The notes beneath the pieces are model-generated. The model did not search any database. It saw nothing but the letters and a program-made list of their open reading frames with translations, and was not told the origin of the DNA. Shown in pieces: positions 44,885 to 53,985 of a stretch of 64,000 nucleotides of DNA. The number at the start of each line of letters is the position of its first letter. Position 1 is the first letter of the stretch. This stretch comes from Pseudomonadota bacterium (GTDB lineage: Bacteria > Pseudomonadota > Alphaproteobacteria > Rhizobiales > Xanthobacteraceae): positions 124,001 through 188,000 of the forward strand of contig JAEYAW010000010.1 in NCBI GenBank assembly GCA_023404675.1. Reading direction: 5' to 3'. Position numbers and translations under genes: made by a program.

Positions 44885-46108
44885 ATGACGGACCATTACG
44901 ACACGCTTGAAACCCGCGATCCCGCCGTCCGCGAACAGGAGTTGTTCGCGCGGCTGCCCGATGCGCTGCGCGCCGCGATGGCCGCGCCAAGCTATGCCGA
45001 GCGGCTGAAGGGCATCGACCCGGCCGCGATCACCAGCCGCAAGGCACTGGCAAGCCTGCCCGTGCTGCGCAAGTCGGAACTACCGGCGCTGCACAAGGCG
45101 GTCCCGCCATTCGGTGGCTTGGTTCCGAAACCCGCCGGCGGCTTCGCGCGGCTGTTCACCTCGCCCGGACCGATCTTCGAGGCCGAAGGCAGTCACGACG
45201 ACCCATGGCGCGGTGCGCGCTCGCTGTTCGCCGCCGGCTTCCGCGAGGGCGACATCGTGCTGAACACCTTCAGCTATCATCTGACGCCCGGCGGCTTCAT
45301 CATGGATTCGGGCGCGCGCGCGCTCGGCTGCGCGGTGATCCCCGCAGGGCCCGGCAACCTCGACCAGCAGTTCGAACTGATCGAGGCCTATCGGCCGGTG
45401 GGCTATGCAGGCACGCCGGATTTCCTGAAAATCCTGCTCGACGGCGGCGAGAAAGCGGGCCGCGACCTCTCCTCGCTGAAGCGCGCGCAGGTGTCGGGCG
45501 CGGCGTTTCCGCCTTCGCTGCAGGCCGAGATCGCCGCGCGCGGCATCGACGCGTATCAGTCCTACGGCACCGCCGATCTCGGCCTCGTCGCGTTCGAGAC
45601 GGCGGCGCGCGACGGCATGGTGGTGAACGAGAATATCATTCTGGAAATCGTCAAACCCGGCACCGGCGAGCCGGTGGCGGACGGCGAAATCGGCGAGGTG
45701 GTGGTGACGACGCTGGACGCGTCGCATCCATGGATCCGCCTCGCGCTCGGCGATCTCTCGGCGCTGTTGCCGGGTGCGAGCGCATGCGGGCGCACCGCGC
45801 CGCGCATCAAGGGCTGGCTCGGCCGCGCCGACCAGACGACCAAGGTCAAGGGCATGTTCGTGCGGCCCGAGCAGATCGCCGAGATCGGCAAGCGCCATCC
45901 CGAATTCGGACGGCTGCGCCTCGTCGTCACCCGCAACGGCGAGACCGACGCCATGATGCTGCGCGCCGAATGCGCCGCCCCGGCGGACGGCATGGCCGAT
46001 GCGCTCGCCGCGACGCTGCGCGCGGTGACGAAACTCGGCGGCGGCGTCGAACTCGTCGCGCCCGGCGCGCTGCCCAACGACGGCAAGGTGATCGCCGATC
46101 AGCGTTGA
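44885..46108 (+). CDS. PaaK-like phenylacetate-CoA ligase family protein
   Basis: 407 residues, slightly short for PaaK (about 430). The fold is recognisable from SLPVLRKSELPALHKAVPPFGG, VIPAGPGNLDQQFELIEAYRP, YQSYGTADLGLVAFE and RADQTTKVKGMFVRPEQIAEI. The nucleotide loop that usually reads SSGTTGKP is replaced by FTSPGP, so ATP binding may differ. Enzymes of this family activate aryl acids with ATP and CoA. It is the last gene of the second Liv cluster and could act on the imported acid or on a downstream product. Confidence 0.8.
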   Translation: MTDHYDTLETRDPAVREQELFARLPDALRAAMAAPSYAERLKGIDPAAITSRKALASLPVLRKSELPALHKAVPPFGGLVPKPAGGFARLFTSPGPIFEAEGSHDDPWRGARSLFAAGFREGDIVLNTFSYHLTPGGFIMDSGARALGCAVIPAGPGNLDQQFELIEAYRPVGYAGTPDFLKILLDGGEKAGRDLSSLKRAQVSGAAFPPSLQAEIAARGIDAYQSYGTADLGLVAFETAARDGMVVNENIILEIVKPGTGEPVADGEIGEVVVTTLDASHPWIRLALGDLSALLPGASACGRTAPRIKGWLGRADQTTKVKGMFVRPEQIAEIGKRHPEFGRLRLVVTRNGETDAMMLRAECAAPADGMADALAATLRAVTKLGGGVELVAPGALPNDGKVIADQR

Positions 46109-46208
46109 TTTTATTTTCTCTCCTTGCGGGAGAGCGTGGTTCGGAGCGAAGCGAGAAAGTGGGTAAGAAGCCTGGTGCGCCGCCCTGCCGCCATTCCCCG
46201 CGCAGTGC

Positions 46209-47348
46209 TCACACCGCGATGCGGCGTTCGCTCAGGAACTCGCGCACCGCGCCGATCACGCGGTCCTGGTCCGCGTCCGACAGATACGGATGCATCGGCA
46301 GGCTGATGACGTCCTGCGCCAGCGTCTCCGAGACCGGCAGGCCGTTGGCGGCGAGCGGATATGCCTTGTAGGCGGTCTGCTGATGCAGCGGCTTGGGATA
46401 ATAGATCGCGGTCGGCACGCCCTTCGCCTTGAGATGCGCGGCGAGCGCCTCGCGGTCCGCGCCCTTCAGGCACAGCGTGTACTGCGCCCACACCGAGGTC
46501 AGCCCCTCGGGCACCTCCGGCACCACCACGAGATCGCGCAGGGCCTCGTTGTAACGGCGGGCGATGCGATCACGCGCAACAATCTCGTCGGGAAAAATCT
46601 TCAGCTTCTCGATCAGCACCGCCGCCTGAATGGTATCGAGGCGGGCGTTCAGGCCGATCCGCACATTGTCGTAGCGGTCGGTGCCTTGCCCGTGATTGCG
46701 CAGGCTGCGCAGCACATCAGCCAGCGCGTCGTCGTCGGTGAAGACCGCGCCGCCGTCGCCGTAGCAGCCGAGCGGCTTGGCCGGGAAGAAGCTCGTGGTG
46801 GTCGCAAGGCCGAAGGTGCCGACCTTGCGGCCCTTGTAAGATGCGCCGAAGCTCTGCGCGGCGTCGGAGATCACCCACAGCTTTTCGCGCTCGGCGAACG
46901 GCAGGATCGCGTCGTAGTCCGCCGGCTGGCCGAACAGATCGACCGCGATGATACCGACCGGATTGAGCTTGCTGCGCTTCGCCGTCACCAGCGCCTGTTC
47001 GAGGCTGCGCACGTCCATGTTGAAGGTGTCCGGCAGCACATCCACGAACACCGGCGTCGCGCCCATCCACGCCACCACCTCCGCGGTGGCGGCGAAGGTG
47101 AAGCTCGGGCACAGCACCGCGTCGCCCGGCCCGACATTGCGCGCCATCAGCACGAGGCCCAGCGCATCGGTGCCGTTGGCGCAGGAGATCACATGCTTCG
47201 CCCCGCAGAAGGCAGAGAGCTGCGATTCGAGCTCGCGCACCTCCGGCCCCATGACGAAGCCGTTATGATCGAGCACGCGTTTGACGGCCTCGTCCACGGC
47301 CGCGCCGATGCGGCGGCGCTGGGCACCGAGGTCGATGAAAGGCAACAT
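46209..47348 (-). CDS. DegT/DnrJ/EryC1 family sugar aminotransferase
   Basis: 379 residues. The PLP site is visible: SFTFAATAEVVAWMGATPVFVD, SDAAQSFGASYKGRKVGTFG and the lysine in TSFFPAKPLGCYGDGG. It ends with LPMHPYLSDADQDRVI. Such enzymes aminate keto-sugars for lipopolysaccharide or capsule (WlbE/WbpE, PseC types). The ATG at 47348 begins MLPFIDLGAQ, a standard start. The divergent neighbour is a flippase, which supports a role in surface polysaccharide synthesis. Confidence 0.92.
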   Translation of the reverse strand: MLPFIDLGAQRRRIGAAVDEAVKRVLDHNGFVMGPEVRELESQLSAFCGAKHVISCANGTDALGLVLMARNVGPGDAVLCPSFTFAATAEVVAWMGATPVFVDVLPDTFNMDVRSLEQALVTAKRSKLNPVGIIAVDLFGQPADYDAILPFAEREKLWVISDAAQSFGASYKGRKVGTFGLATTTSFFPAKPLGCYGDGGAVFTDDDALADVLRSLRNHGQGTDRYDNVRIGLNARLDTIQAAVLIEKLKIFPDEIVARDRIARRYNEALRDLVVVPEVPEGLTSVWAQYTLCLKGADREALAAHLKAKGVPTAIYYPKPLHQQTAYKAYPLAANGLPVSETLAQDVISLPMHPYLSDADQDRVIGAVREFLSERRIAV

Positions 47349-47623
47349 GGCAGGGGTCACAGGGTGTCTTCCAAACAGGGTTCCGAATCCGGCGCGCGGA
47401 CCATAGGTCCGGGGCAAGACGGGAACCAAATCAAGATATCTGACAATTGGAGATAATCGCGGCTTCGCGATCGTCGCCGAATTGTGGGGTGCCCGGCCTC
47501 TTACCCTGCCCGCGCCGCGTGCGCCACCCCGCTTCCGTGCATCGCTCCGGTTCCGCAACCGGGTGAAGGAGGTTATGAGGTGCGGCAAAGGCCTTCGCCT
47601 CGCAACCCTCAGGGACTTTCCGC
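47349..47623. other. Divergent region between aminotransferase and flippase genes
   Basis: 275 bases, no gene. A relatively AT-rich part at 47425-47460 (containing GATAAT at 47452) is the best promoter candidate, for the flippase. The rest is GC-rich with no structure I can name. Confidence 0.4.
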
Positions 47624-48877
47624 GTGATTCGCCCCGCGCTCTGGAATTTCGGCAGCTTCGTCGTCGTGGCGCTGGCCGGGCTGGTGCTGAACCTTGCCAT
47701 CGGCCGGTTCTATGGCCCGGCGACGCTGGGCGATTTCAATCTGGCGGTCGCGGTCTATATCGTCGCCTCGCAGATCGCGACGCAGGGCGTGCAGTTCGCG
47801 ATGCTGCGCGCGATCTCGCTCGCCGCGCACGAGCAGGCCGATCGCGAGACCATTGGCGTCATCGCCTCGTCGGGCCTTGCGGTGGTGCTGGCGAGCGCGA
47901 TCCTCGTCGCGCTGGCGACGCTGGCGCTGACGCCGCTGCTCGGCTGGATCTACGACAGCGCGGGGTTGCGCACCGGCATCGTCATCCTCGCCTGCGGCCT
48001 GCCGTTCTTCGCGCTGAACAAGGCGCTGCTGGCGACGCTGAACGGCCTCGGACGGCTGGAGCAGTACGCCATCGGGCAGGCGCTGCGCTACATCTTCATC
48101 ATCGGCTGGCTGCTGGCCTGGCTCGGCTTCGGCTGGCCCGGCGACACGCTGGCGGCGACGCTGACGCTGTCCGAAGTGCTGCTGGCCCTCGTGCTGACGA
48201 CGATGGTGCGGCGGCGCGCGCGGCTGTCACCCACGCTGATCGACCGCGGGCAGGCGCGCGAGTTGCACCGCTTCGGCCTGCGCGCGATGTGGAGCGGCGC
48301 GGTGAGCGAGGTCAACACCCGCATCGATATTCTGGTGCTCGGCCTGTTCGCCTCGCAGAGCACCGTCGGCGTCTATTCCATCGTCGCGCTGATCTTCGAG
48401 GGGCTGATGCAACTGCCCTTCGTGCTCCGCACCGTGGTCAATGCCCGCCTCTCGGTGCTGGCGACGCCCGAGCGGCAGGACGAACTGCGTGTGGAGCTGC
48501 GACCCGTCAAGCTGCTCGCCTTCGGCGCGATGGCGGCCTGCGCGATCATCGCCATCGCGATCTATCCGGTGTTCGTCCATGTGGTGCTGGCGGACGCGCG
48601 GTTCGAGGCCGCCTGGCTGCCGCTTGGCATTCTCGTGGTCGGCCTCGCCATCGCCTCGCCCTACCTGCCGCTGGATTTTCTGCTGTCGCAGGGCGGCGCG
48701 CCGTGGGCCCAGTCGCAACTGCGGTTCTGGGTCGCCGGCGCGAACCTGCTGCTGAATCTCGCGCTGGTGCCGTTCCTCGGCATGACGGGAGCGGCCCTCG
48801 CCACCGCCATCGCCACGGTGTTCGGCAGCGTGATGACAGCCGTGCTGGCGCGGCGCGTGCTCGGCGTGCGGGTGTAA
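47624..48877 (+). CDS. Polysaccharide flippase-like membrane protein (Wzx/MATE-like)
   Basis: 417 residues, about twelve hydrophobic segments over the whole length. Typical: LNLAIGRFYGPATLGDFNLAVAVY near the start, TRIDILVLGLFASQSTVGVYSIV in the middle, GMTGAALATAIATVFG near the end. Such proteins move lipid-linked oligosaccharide units across the inner membrane. The start is GTG at 47624 with an AGGGA site upstream. The aminotransferase is divergent; no glycosyltransferases are in the window, so this may be a detached part of a surface-sugar locus. Confidence 0.85.
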   Translation: MIRPALWNFGSFVVVALAGLVLNLAIGRFYGPATLGDFNLAVAVYIVASQIATQGVQFAMLRAISLAAHEQADRETIGVIASSGLAVVLASAILVALATLALTPLLGWIYDSAGLRTGIVILACGLPFFALNKALLATLNGLGRLEQYAIGQALRYIFIIGWLLAWLGFGWPGDTLAATLTLSEVLLALVLTTMVRRRARLSPTLIDRGQARELHRFGLRAMWSGAVSEVNTRIDILVLGLFASQSTVGVYSIVALIFEGLMQLPFVLRTVVNARLSVLATPERQDELRVELRPVKLLAFGAMAACAIIAIAIYPVFVHVVLADARFEAAWLPLGILVVGLAIASPYLPLDFLLSQGGAPWAQSQLRFWVAGANLLLNLALVPFLGMTGAALATAIATVFGSVMTAVLARRVLGVRV

Positions 48878-48879
48878 CG

Positions 48880-49983
48880 CTACTTCCCCTCGCGCATCCA
48901 TTCGCGGACCACGCGCTGCAGGTCGCGGAAATTCTGGTTCATCTGCACCAGCGCGAAGCCGATGGCGAAGAACCGCTCCATGGCGTCGCCCGGCAGACCG
49001 CGCGTCAGCCCTTCGGCCCGGATCGCCGCGACCTCGTTCGCATAGGCCGCAAGCGCGGCGTTGACCGGCTCGACGGGCGGCGGCGCCTTGCGGGCGCGCA
49101 GCGCCGCCGCGCTCGCACGCAGATAGGTGGTCATCGCCTCGGACACATCGGCCAGCGGCCTTTCAAGACGCGGCCAGATCACCGCCGGCATCGGAGCATT
49201 CACGGAGCGGCCGATCATGACGAGATCGTGCCGCAGCCGCAGGATCGTGCGCAGCAGCGGGCCGGTGTCCGGGCCGGTGGCGACGCGCGCCGAGCGCTCG
49301 TGTTCGGCCTCGCCGCCCAGCACGCCGAGCCGCGTGACGGATGCGCCGAGCCCGTCCTGGATGCGGTGCAGCTCGTCCGACGACAGGCCAAGGCGCGCGC
49401 CGGCCAGCAGGCTCTTGAGGGCCTTCGCCATGTTCATGATGGTCTTGGACGCCGCGTCGGTCGCGAGGTTGTGCGCGCGCGACGGCCAGAACAGGAACGA
49501 GACGATCACGCCCGTAATGCCGCCGGTCGCCACCTCGAAGATGCGATCGATGGCCGATTCGATCGGCGTGATATGCGCCACCGTCGGCACCAGCAGCACA
49601 ATGAGCGCGGTGATCGGCAGCACGTTCATGTTGGTGCGCGTGGCCGCGATGAAGGCGAGTGGGAATACCGCCAGCGCCACCGCCACCACAAGCCCGATCT
49701 CGGACGTATGCGGAAACAGCACCGCCAGCAGGCCGCCATAGATGACGCCAAGCAGCGTGCCGATCATGTAATCGGTGGCGGCCTTCAGCGAGCGGCCGAC
49801 GCTCATCTGCGTCGCGATCAGCGAGGTCAGCACAGCCCACAGCGGCAGATGCAGGCGAAACGCCTGCGCCAGCGCGAACGCCACCACCGCGGCAACCGTC
49901 ATCCGCGACGCCAGAATGATCTGCGGCCGATAGCTCTGAAAAACAGCGCGGGCCTTCAGCCGCAACGCCCGGATACGCCCCAC
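48880..49983 (-). CDS. FUSC-family membrane protein
   Basis: 367 residues. Five to six membrane helices fill the first 165 residues (TVAAVVAFALAQAFRLHLPLWAVLTS..., VLPITALIVLLVP); the rest is a helical soluble domain with DELHRIQDGLGASVTRLGVLGGEAEHERS. The FUSC family includes aromatic-acid efflux proteins (AaeB) and fusaric-acid resistance. The start is GTG at 49983, two bases after the acetolactate-synthase-like stop, so the genes are translated together. It is convergent with the flippase (two bases). Confidence 0.85.
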   Translation of the reverse strand: MGRIRALRLKARAVFQSYRPQIILASRMTVAAVVAFALAQAFRLHLPLWAVLTSLIATQMSVGRSLKAATDYMIGTLLGVIYGGLLAVLFPHTSEIGLVVAVALAVFPLAFIAATRTNMNVLPITALIVLLVPTVAHITPIESAIDRIFEVATGGITGVIVSFLFWPSRAHNLATDAASKTIMNMAKALKSLLAGARLGLSSDELHRIQDGLGASVTRLGVLGGEAEHERSARVATGPDTGPLLRTILRLRHDLVMIGRSVNAPMPAVIWPRLERPLADVSEAMTTYLRASAAALRARKAPPPVEPVNAALAAYANEVAAIRAEGLTRGLPGDAMERFFAIGFALVQMNQNFRDLQRVVREWMREGK

Positions 49984-49985
49984 GT

Positions 49986-51620
49986 CTAGTCCTGCATGTG
50001 CTTGAGTTCGTCCACCAGAACACGCACATTCTCGGAGTAGTCAACCGGCACATTGATCAGGTGCACGCCGCCGGCGGCGAATGCCTCGTTCAGCGCCGGC
50101 ACCAGTTCGCTTGTCGCGCCGATGCGACGCCCCCGCGCACCGTAGGACGCGGCGTATGCGGGGAAATCCGGGTTGCCGAAGCTGAGGCCGAAGTCGGCGA
50201 ACTTGTCCACCGCCTGCTTCCAGCGGATCATGCCGTAGGCGTGATCCTCGATGATCAGCACGACCAGATTGAGCTTGAGGCGGATCGCGGTCTCCAGCTC
50301 CTGGCTGTTCATCATGAAGCCGCCATCACCCGCCACCACGAGCACGCGCCGCTCCGGATGGAGCAGCGCGGCCATCATGCCCGACGGCAGCCCCGCGCCC
50401 ATGGTGGCGAGCGCGTTGTCGAGCAGCAGCGTGTTGGCAACGTCCGTGCGATAGTTTCGCGCGAACCAGATCTTGTACATGCCGTTGTCGAGGGCGACGA
50501 TGCCATCCGGCGGCATCACGCTGCGCACGTCATGAACGATGCGCTGCGGCGTCACCGGAAAGCGGTCTTCCTCGGCGCGATCGGCGAGATGATCGAGGAT
50601 CTCCGTTCTGATCGCCCGCCAGTCCTCGCGAGTCGAGACCTTGCCTTCGAGTTTGTCGGCCAGCATCGAAAGGCCCTTGGCGATATCGCCGATCAGTTCC
50701 GCCCGTGGAAAGTAGACCTGCTCGACGGCTGCCGGCGTATAGCCGATATGGATCACCTGCGGACCGTTGCGTCCCATGATGAACGGCGGCTTCTCCACCG
50801 TGTCGTGGCCGATGGTGACGATCAGGTCCGCGCGGTCGATGGCATTGTGCACATAATCGCGCTCGCTGAGCGCCGCGGTCCCGAGATAAAACTCTCCCGC
50901 GCCGCCGACTGCGCCCTTGCCCATCTGGGTGTTGAAGAACGGCAGCTTCACCCGGTGAACGAACTCACGCAGCGCAGGCGCCAGACGCGGCCGGCTCGCG
51001 CCCGCACCGAACATCAGCAGCGGACAATGCGCCGCGAGAATCATCTCGGCGACGCGCGAGACCGCATCCTCGGTCGGCTCCGGGAGTTCGATCTCATGCA
51101 CCGGAATGGGCGCGGCGTCCTCGATCTCGTCAGCCGCGATATCCTCGGGCAGCTCCAGATGCACCGGGCCGGGCCGCTCCTCGGTCGCGATGCGGAAGGC
51201 GTTGCGCACCAGCGTCGGAATGCTGGCGGCGCTGACGATCTGCTGCGCGTCCTTGGTGAGCGGACGCATGGTCGCGACCATATCCACGATCTGGAATTGC
51301 GCCTGCCGGCTCTGGCGGATGGGCTTCTGTCCAGTGATCAGCACCAGCGGCATGCCGCCGAGCAGCGCATAGGCCGCGCCGGTGGCGAGATTTAGCGCGC
51401 CGGGCCCGAGCGTGGACAGCGCCACGCCGGGCTTTCCGGTCAGGCGACCATAAGTCGCGGCCATGAAGGCGGCAGGCTGCTCGTGCCGCGTCACCACAAG
51501 CTCGATATCCGACTTGCGCAGGCTTTCGACGACGTCGAGATTCTCCTCGCCCGGAACGCCGAACACGCGCTCCACGCCCTCGTTGCGCAGGGCGGCGACG
51601 AGGATGTCGGATCCCTTCAT
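49986..51620 (-). CDS. Acetolactate synthase-like thiamine-diphosphate enzyme
   Basis: 544 residues with the three TPP-enzyme domains. The catalytic glutamate is in VVTRHEQPAAFMA, the FAD/middle region has LLMFGAGASRPRLAP, and the TPP/Mg motif is GDGGFMMN with YGMIRWKQ after it. The pattern is that of stand-alone acetolactate synthases with no regulatory subunit; oxalyl-CoA-like or benzaldehyde-lyase-like activity cannot be excluded. An AAGGAG site precedes the ATG. Upstream lies a binding-protein gene 30 bases away, downstream the FUSC gene. Confidence 0.85.
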   Translation of the reverse strand: MKGSDILVAALRNEGVERVFGVPGEENLDVVESLRKSDIELVVTRHEQPAAFMAATYGRLTGKPGVALSTLGPGALNLATGAAYALLGGMPLVLITGQKPIRQSRQAQFQIVDMVATMRPLTKDAQQIVSAASIPTLVRNAFRIATEERPGPVHLELPEDIAADEIEDAAPIPVHEIELPEPTEDAVSRVAEMILAAHCPLLMFGAGASRPRLAPALREFVHRVKLPFFNTQMGKGAVGGAGEFYLGTAALSERDYVHNAIDRADLIVTIGHDTVEKPPFIMGRNGPQVIHIGYTPAAVEQVYFPRAELIGDIAKGLSMLADKLEGKVSTREDWRAIRTEILDHLADRAEEDRFPVTPQRIVHDVRSVMPPDGIVALDNGMYKIWFARNYRTDVANTLLLDNALATMGAGLPSGMMAALLHPERRVLVVAGDGGFMMNSQELETAIRLKLNLVVLIIEDHAYGMIRWKQAVDKFADFGLSFGNPDFPAYAASYGARGRRIGATSELVPALNEAFAAGGVHLINVPVDYSENVRVLVDELKHMQD

Positions 51621-51650
51621 GACAGCTCCTTGAAGGTGCGTCGGCTCCCG

Positions 51651-52859
51651 CTAGCGCTTCACCAGCGGACAGGCCGGATCGGGTGGGCCAAAGGCGTCCT
51701 CGCCCGGAATATGGGCGAGAATTTGATAATAGTCCCACGGATATTTTGAATCATCCGGCTTCTTCACCTGCACCAGCATAAGATCGTGAACCATCAGATT
51801 GTCCTCGCGCAGCTTTCCGTTGCGCGCGAAGAAATCCTCCACCGGCGTCTCGCGCATCCTGGCCGCAACCTTCAGCGGATCATCGGTTCCGGTCTCCTTG
51901 ATCGCTTTGAGGTAGTGCATCACCGATGAATAGACGCCCGCCTGCCACATGCTGGGCATTCGATTCATTTTCGCGAAATAGCGCTTCGACCATTCGCGCG
52001 TCTTCTCGTCCATGTCCCAGTAGAACGAGGTGGTCAGCAGCAATCCCTGCGCCGCCGGCAGGCCGAGCGAGTGAATGTCGGTGATCAGCACCAGCAGCGC
52101 CGCCATCTGCTGGCCGCCCTTGATGAGGCCGAACTCCGAAGCGGTCTTGATCCCGCTGATGTTGTTGGGTGGACCGCCCGCGATGCCGACCACCTTCGCC
52201 TTCGAGGCCTGCGCCTGCAGGATGAAGGACGACAGGTCCGGCGTCGCGAAAGCCGGTCGCACCGAGCCGAGCACCTTGCCGCCATCCTTCAGGATCACCG
52301 CCGCCGCATCGCGCTCGAGCGAATGGCCGAAGGCATAGTCGTCGGTGATGAAGAACCAGGAATCGCCGCCACGCTTGACCACCTCGTGCGCGGTGCCCAC
52401 CGCCAGCGCGCGGGTGTCGAACACCCACTGGATGGCATAGGGCGAACAGAACTTGCCGTGGAAATCGGCAGCCCCCGTGGAATGCGTGATGAACATCCGC
52501 CTGCGGTCATTTGCGACATTCTGCACGGCGAGCCCGACAGCCGAGACCGGCACGTCGAGGATGAGATCCACCTGCTCGGTGTCGTACCAGCGCCGGGCCA
52601 GGGCCGCGCCGACGTCGGCTTTCAGCTGGTGATCGCCGACGATGACGGAGATCGGCTTGCCGAGCACGCTGCCGCCGAAATCCTCCACGGCCATCTGCGC
52701 GGCGGCGACGGAGCCCGGCCCGCTTGCCGTCGAGGCCGGGCCGGTCATGTCGGTGAGCACGCCGAGGCGCACCACGTCGTCGGAAATCTGGGCCTGCGCG
52801 GGCGCGGCAAGGCACGCCGCCGCCAGCAGCCCCGCTGCCAGTCGGGTTGTCGGAAACAC
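51651..52859 (-). CDS. Orphan Liv-type substrate-binding protein
   Basis: 402 residues. The start is GTG at 52859, preceded by GGGAGG and followed by a signal peptide (LAAGLLAAACLAAPAQA); longer frames extend into the promoter. The mature domain begins DDVVRLGVLTDMTGPASTASG, then DVPVSAVGLAVQNVANDR, WFFITDDYAFGHSLE, GGPPNNISGIKTA. No permease or ATPase genes are near, so it either borrows another transporter or acts as a sensor. It leads the operon with the TPP enzyme and FUSC genes. Confidence 0.9.
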   Translation of the reverse strand: MFPTTRLAAGLLAAACLAAPAQAQISDDVVRLGVLTDMTGPASTASGPGSVAAAQMAVEDFGGSVLGKPISVIVGDHQLKADVGAALARRWYDTEQVDLILDVPVSAVGLAVQNVANDRRRMFITHSTGAADFHGKFCSPYAIQWVFDTRALAVGTAHEVVKRGGDSWFFITDDYAFGHSLERDAAAVILKDGGKVLGSVRPAFATPDLSSFILQAQASKAKVVGIAGGPPNNISGIKTASEFGLIKGGQQMAALLVLITDIHSLGLPAAQGLLLTTSFYWDMDEKTREWSKRYFAKMNRMPSMWQAGVYSSVMHYLKAIKETGTDDPLKVAARMRETPVEDFFARNGKLREDNLMVHDLMLVQVKKPDDSKYPWDYYQILAHIPGEDAFGPPDPACPLVKR

Positions 52860-53029
52860 GCGATCCTCCCTGTCTCGCTCCCGGCTCTCGCGGCCGGATG
52901 CATGGACGGTATCCGGTGCGGGACCGCCGTTCAACGACCACGAAACGGCACCGGCTTGAACCGTGCAGCGCAGCAGCCTATCGAGGGCGCCAGACATCCG
53001 TCTGGAAAGAAAAATCGGAGAGAAACGCC

Positions 53030-53806
53030 ATGAAGATCGAGGATCTGTTTTCCGTGCGCGGCAAGATCGTGCTGGTGACGGGAGGCAGCCGGGGCCTCGG
53101 GGAGATGATGGCCCGCGCCTATGTGGAGAACGGCGCGAAGGTCTACATCTCGGCCCGCAATGCCGGAGCCTGCGAGGCGCTGGCTCAGGAACTGTCGAAG
53201 ACCGGCGAATGCATCGCGCTGCCCGCCGATCTCTCGCGCATGGAGGAAATCGAGCGTCTTTCCGCCGAACTCCACAAACGCGAAACCCGTCTTGACATTC
53301 TCGTCAACAATGCGGGCGCAAGCTGGGGCGCGCCGATCGAGAGCTTTCCCGAAAGCGGCTGGGACAAGGTGATGGACCTCAACGTGAAGTCCGTGTTCTT
53401 CCTCACCCAGAAGGTGATCGACCTGCTGGAGGCGGCGGCGACGCCCGAGAGCTGGGCGCGCGTCATCAACATCGGCTCCATCGAGGGCATCCGCACCTCG
53501 CATCTCGAAGCCTTTTCCTATGCGGCCTCGAAGGCGGGCGTGAACCACCTCACCCGCATCATGGCCAAGTTCCTCGCGCCGAAGCACATCGCGGTGAATG
53601 CCATCGCACCGGGCTTCTTCCCCTCCAAGATGACGGCAGGCATCGCGCCTGAGGAGAAGGAAGAGGTGTTCGAGAACACCCCGATGAAGCGCATGGGCAG
53701 GCCGGAGGAAATGGCCGGCATCGCGCTGTATCTGTCGTCGAAAGCCAGCGGCTTCTCGACCGGCGCGGTGATCCCGGTGGACGGTGGCCTCGCCACCACG
53801 GGGTGA
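53030..53806 (+). CDS. Short-chain dehydrogenase/reductase
   Basis: 258 residues. Glycine loop TGGSRGLG (17-24), VNNAGA, catalytic Tyr164-AAS-Lys168, and the C-terminal GFSTGAVIPVDGGLATTG. Closest in feel to gluconate 5-dehydrogenase or RhlG-type reductases. The leader has AAATCGGAGAG before the ATG. It is divergent to the orphan binding-protein gene and may be coexpressed with that operon. Confidence 0.88.
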   Translation: MKIEDLFSVRGKIVLVTGGSRGLGEMMARAYVENGAKVYISARNAGACEALAQELSKTGECIALPADLSRMEEIERLSAELHKRETRLDILVNNAGASWGAPIESFPESGWDKVMDLNVKSVFFLTQKVIDLLEAAATPESWARVINIGSIEGIRTSHLEAFSYAASKAGVNHLTRIMAKFLAPKHIAVNAIAPGFFPSKMTAGIAPEEKEEVFENTPMKRMGRPEEMAGIALYLSSKASGFSTGAVIPVDGGLATTG

Positions 53807-53827
53807 GTTTGGACCGTGCAACACGAA

Positions 53828-53942
53828 CCGTCATCCTTAGGTGCAGGCGAAGCCTGCCTCGAAGGATGAGCGGGCCTGACACAAGACCGGCTGAGGCCGT
53901 CGCCCTTCGAGGCTCGCGATCGCTCGCACCTCAGGGTGACGG
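53828..53942. repeat. Complete dispersed inverted repeat element
   Basis: CCGTCATCCTTAGGTGC at the left end mirrors GCACCTCAGGGTGACGG at the right end. Inside are GCCTCGAAGGATG and CGTCGCCCTTCGAGGC. Relatives: 20096-20218, 22518-22620, 25409-25432 (half), 28722-28747 (half). It sits in the gap between the convergent SDR and LysR genes. Confidence 0.85.
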
Positions 53943-53985
53943 CTCACCTTATCCCCGCAGGCGGGAGTGCGCCCGAAGAACTCCC

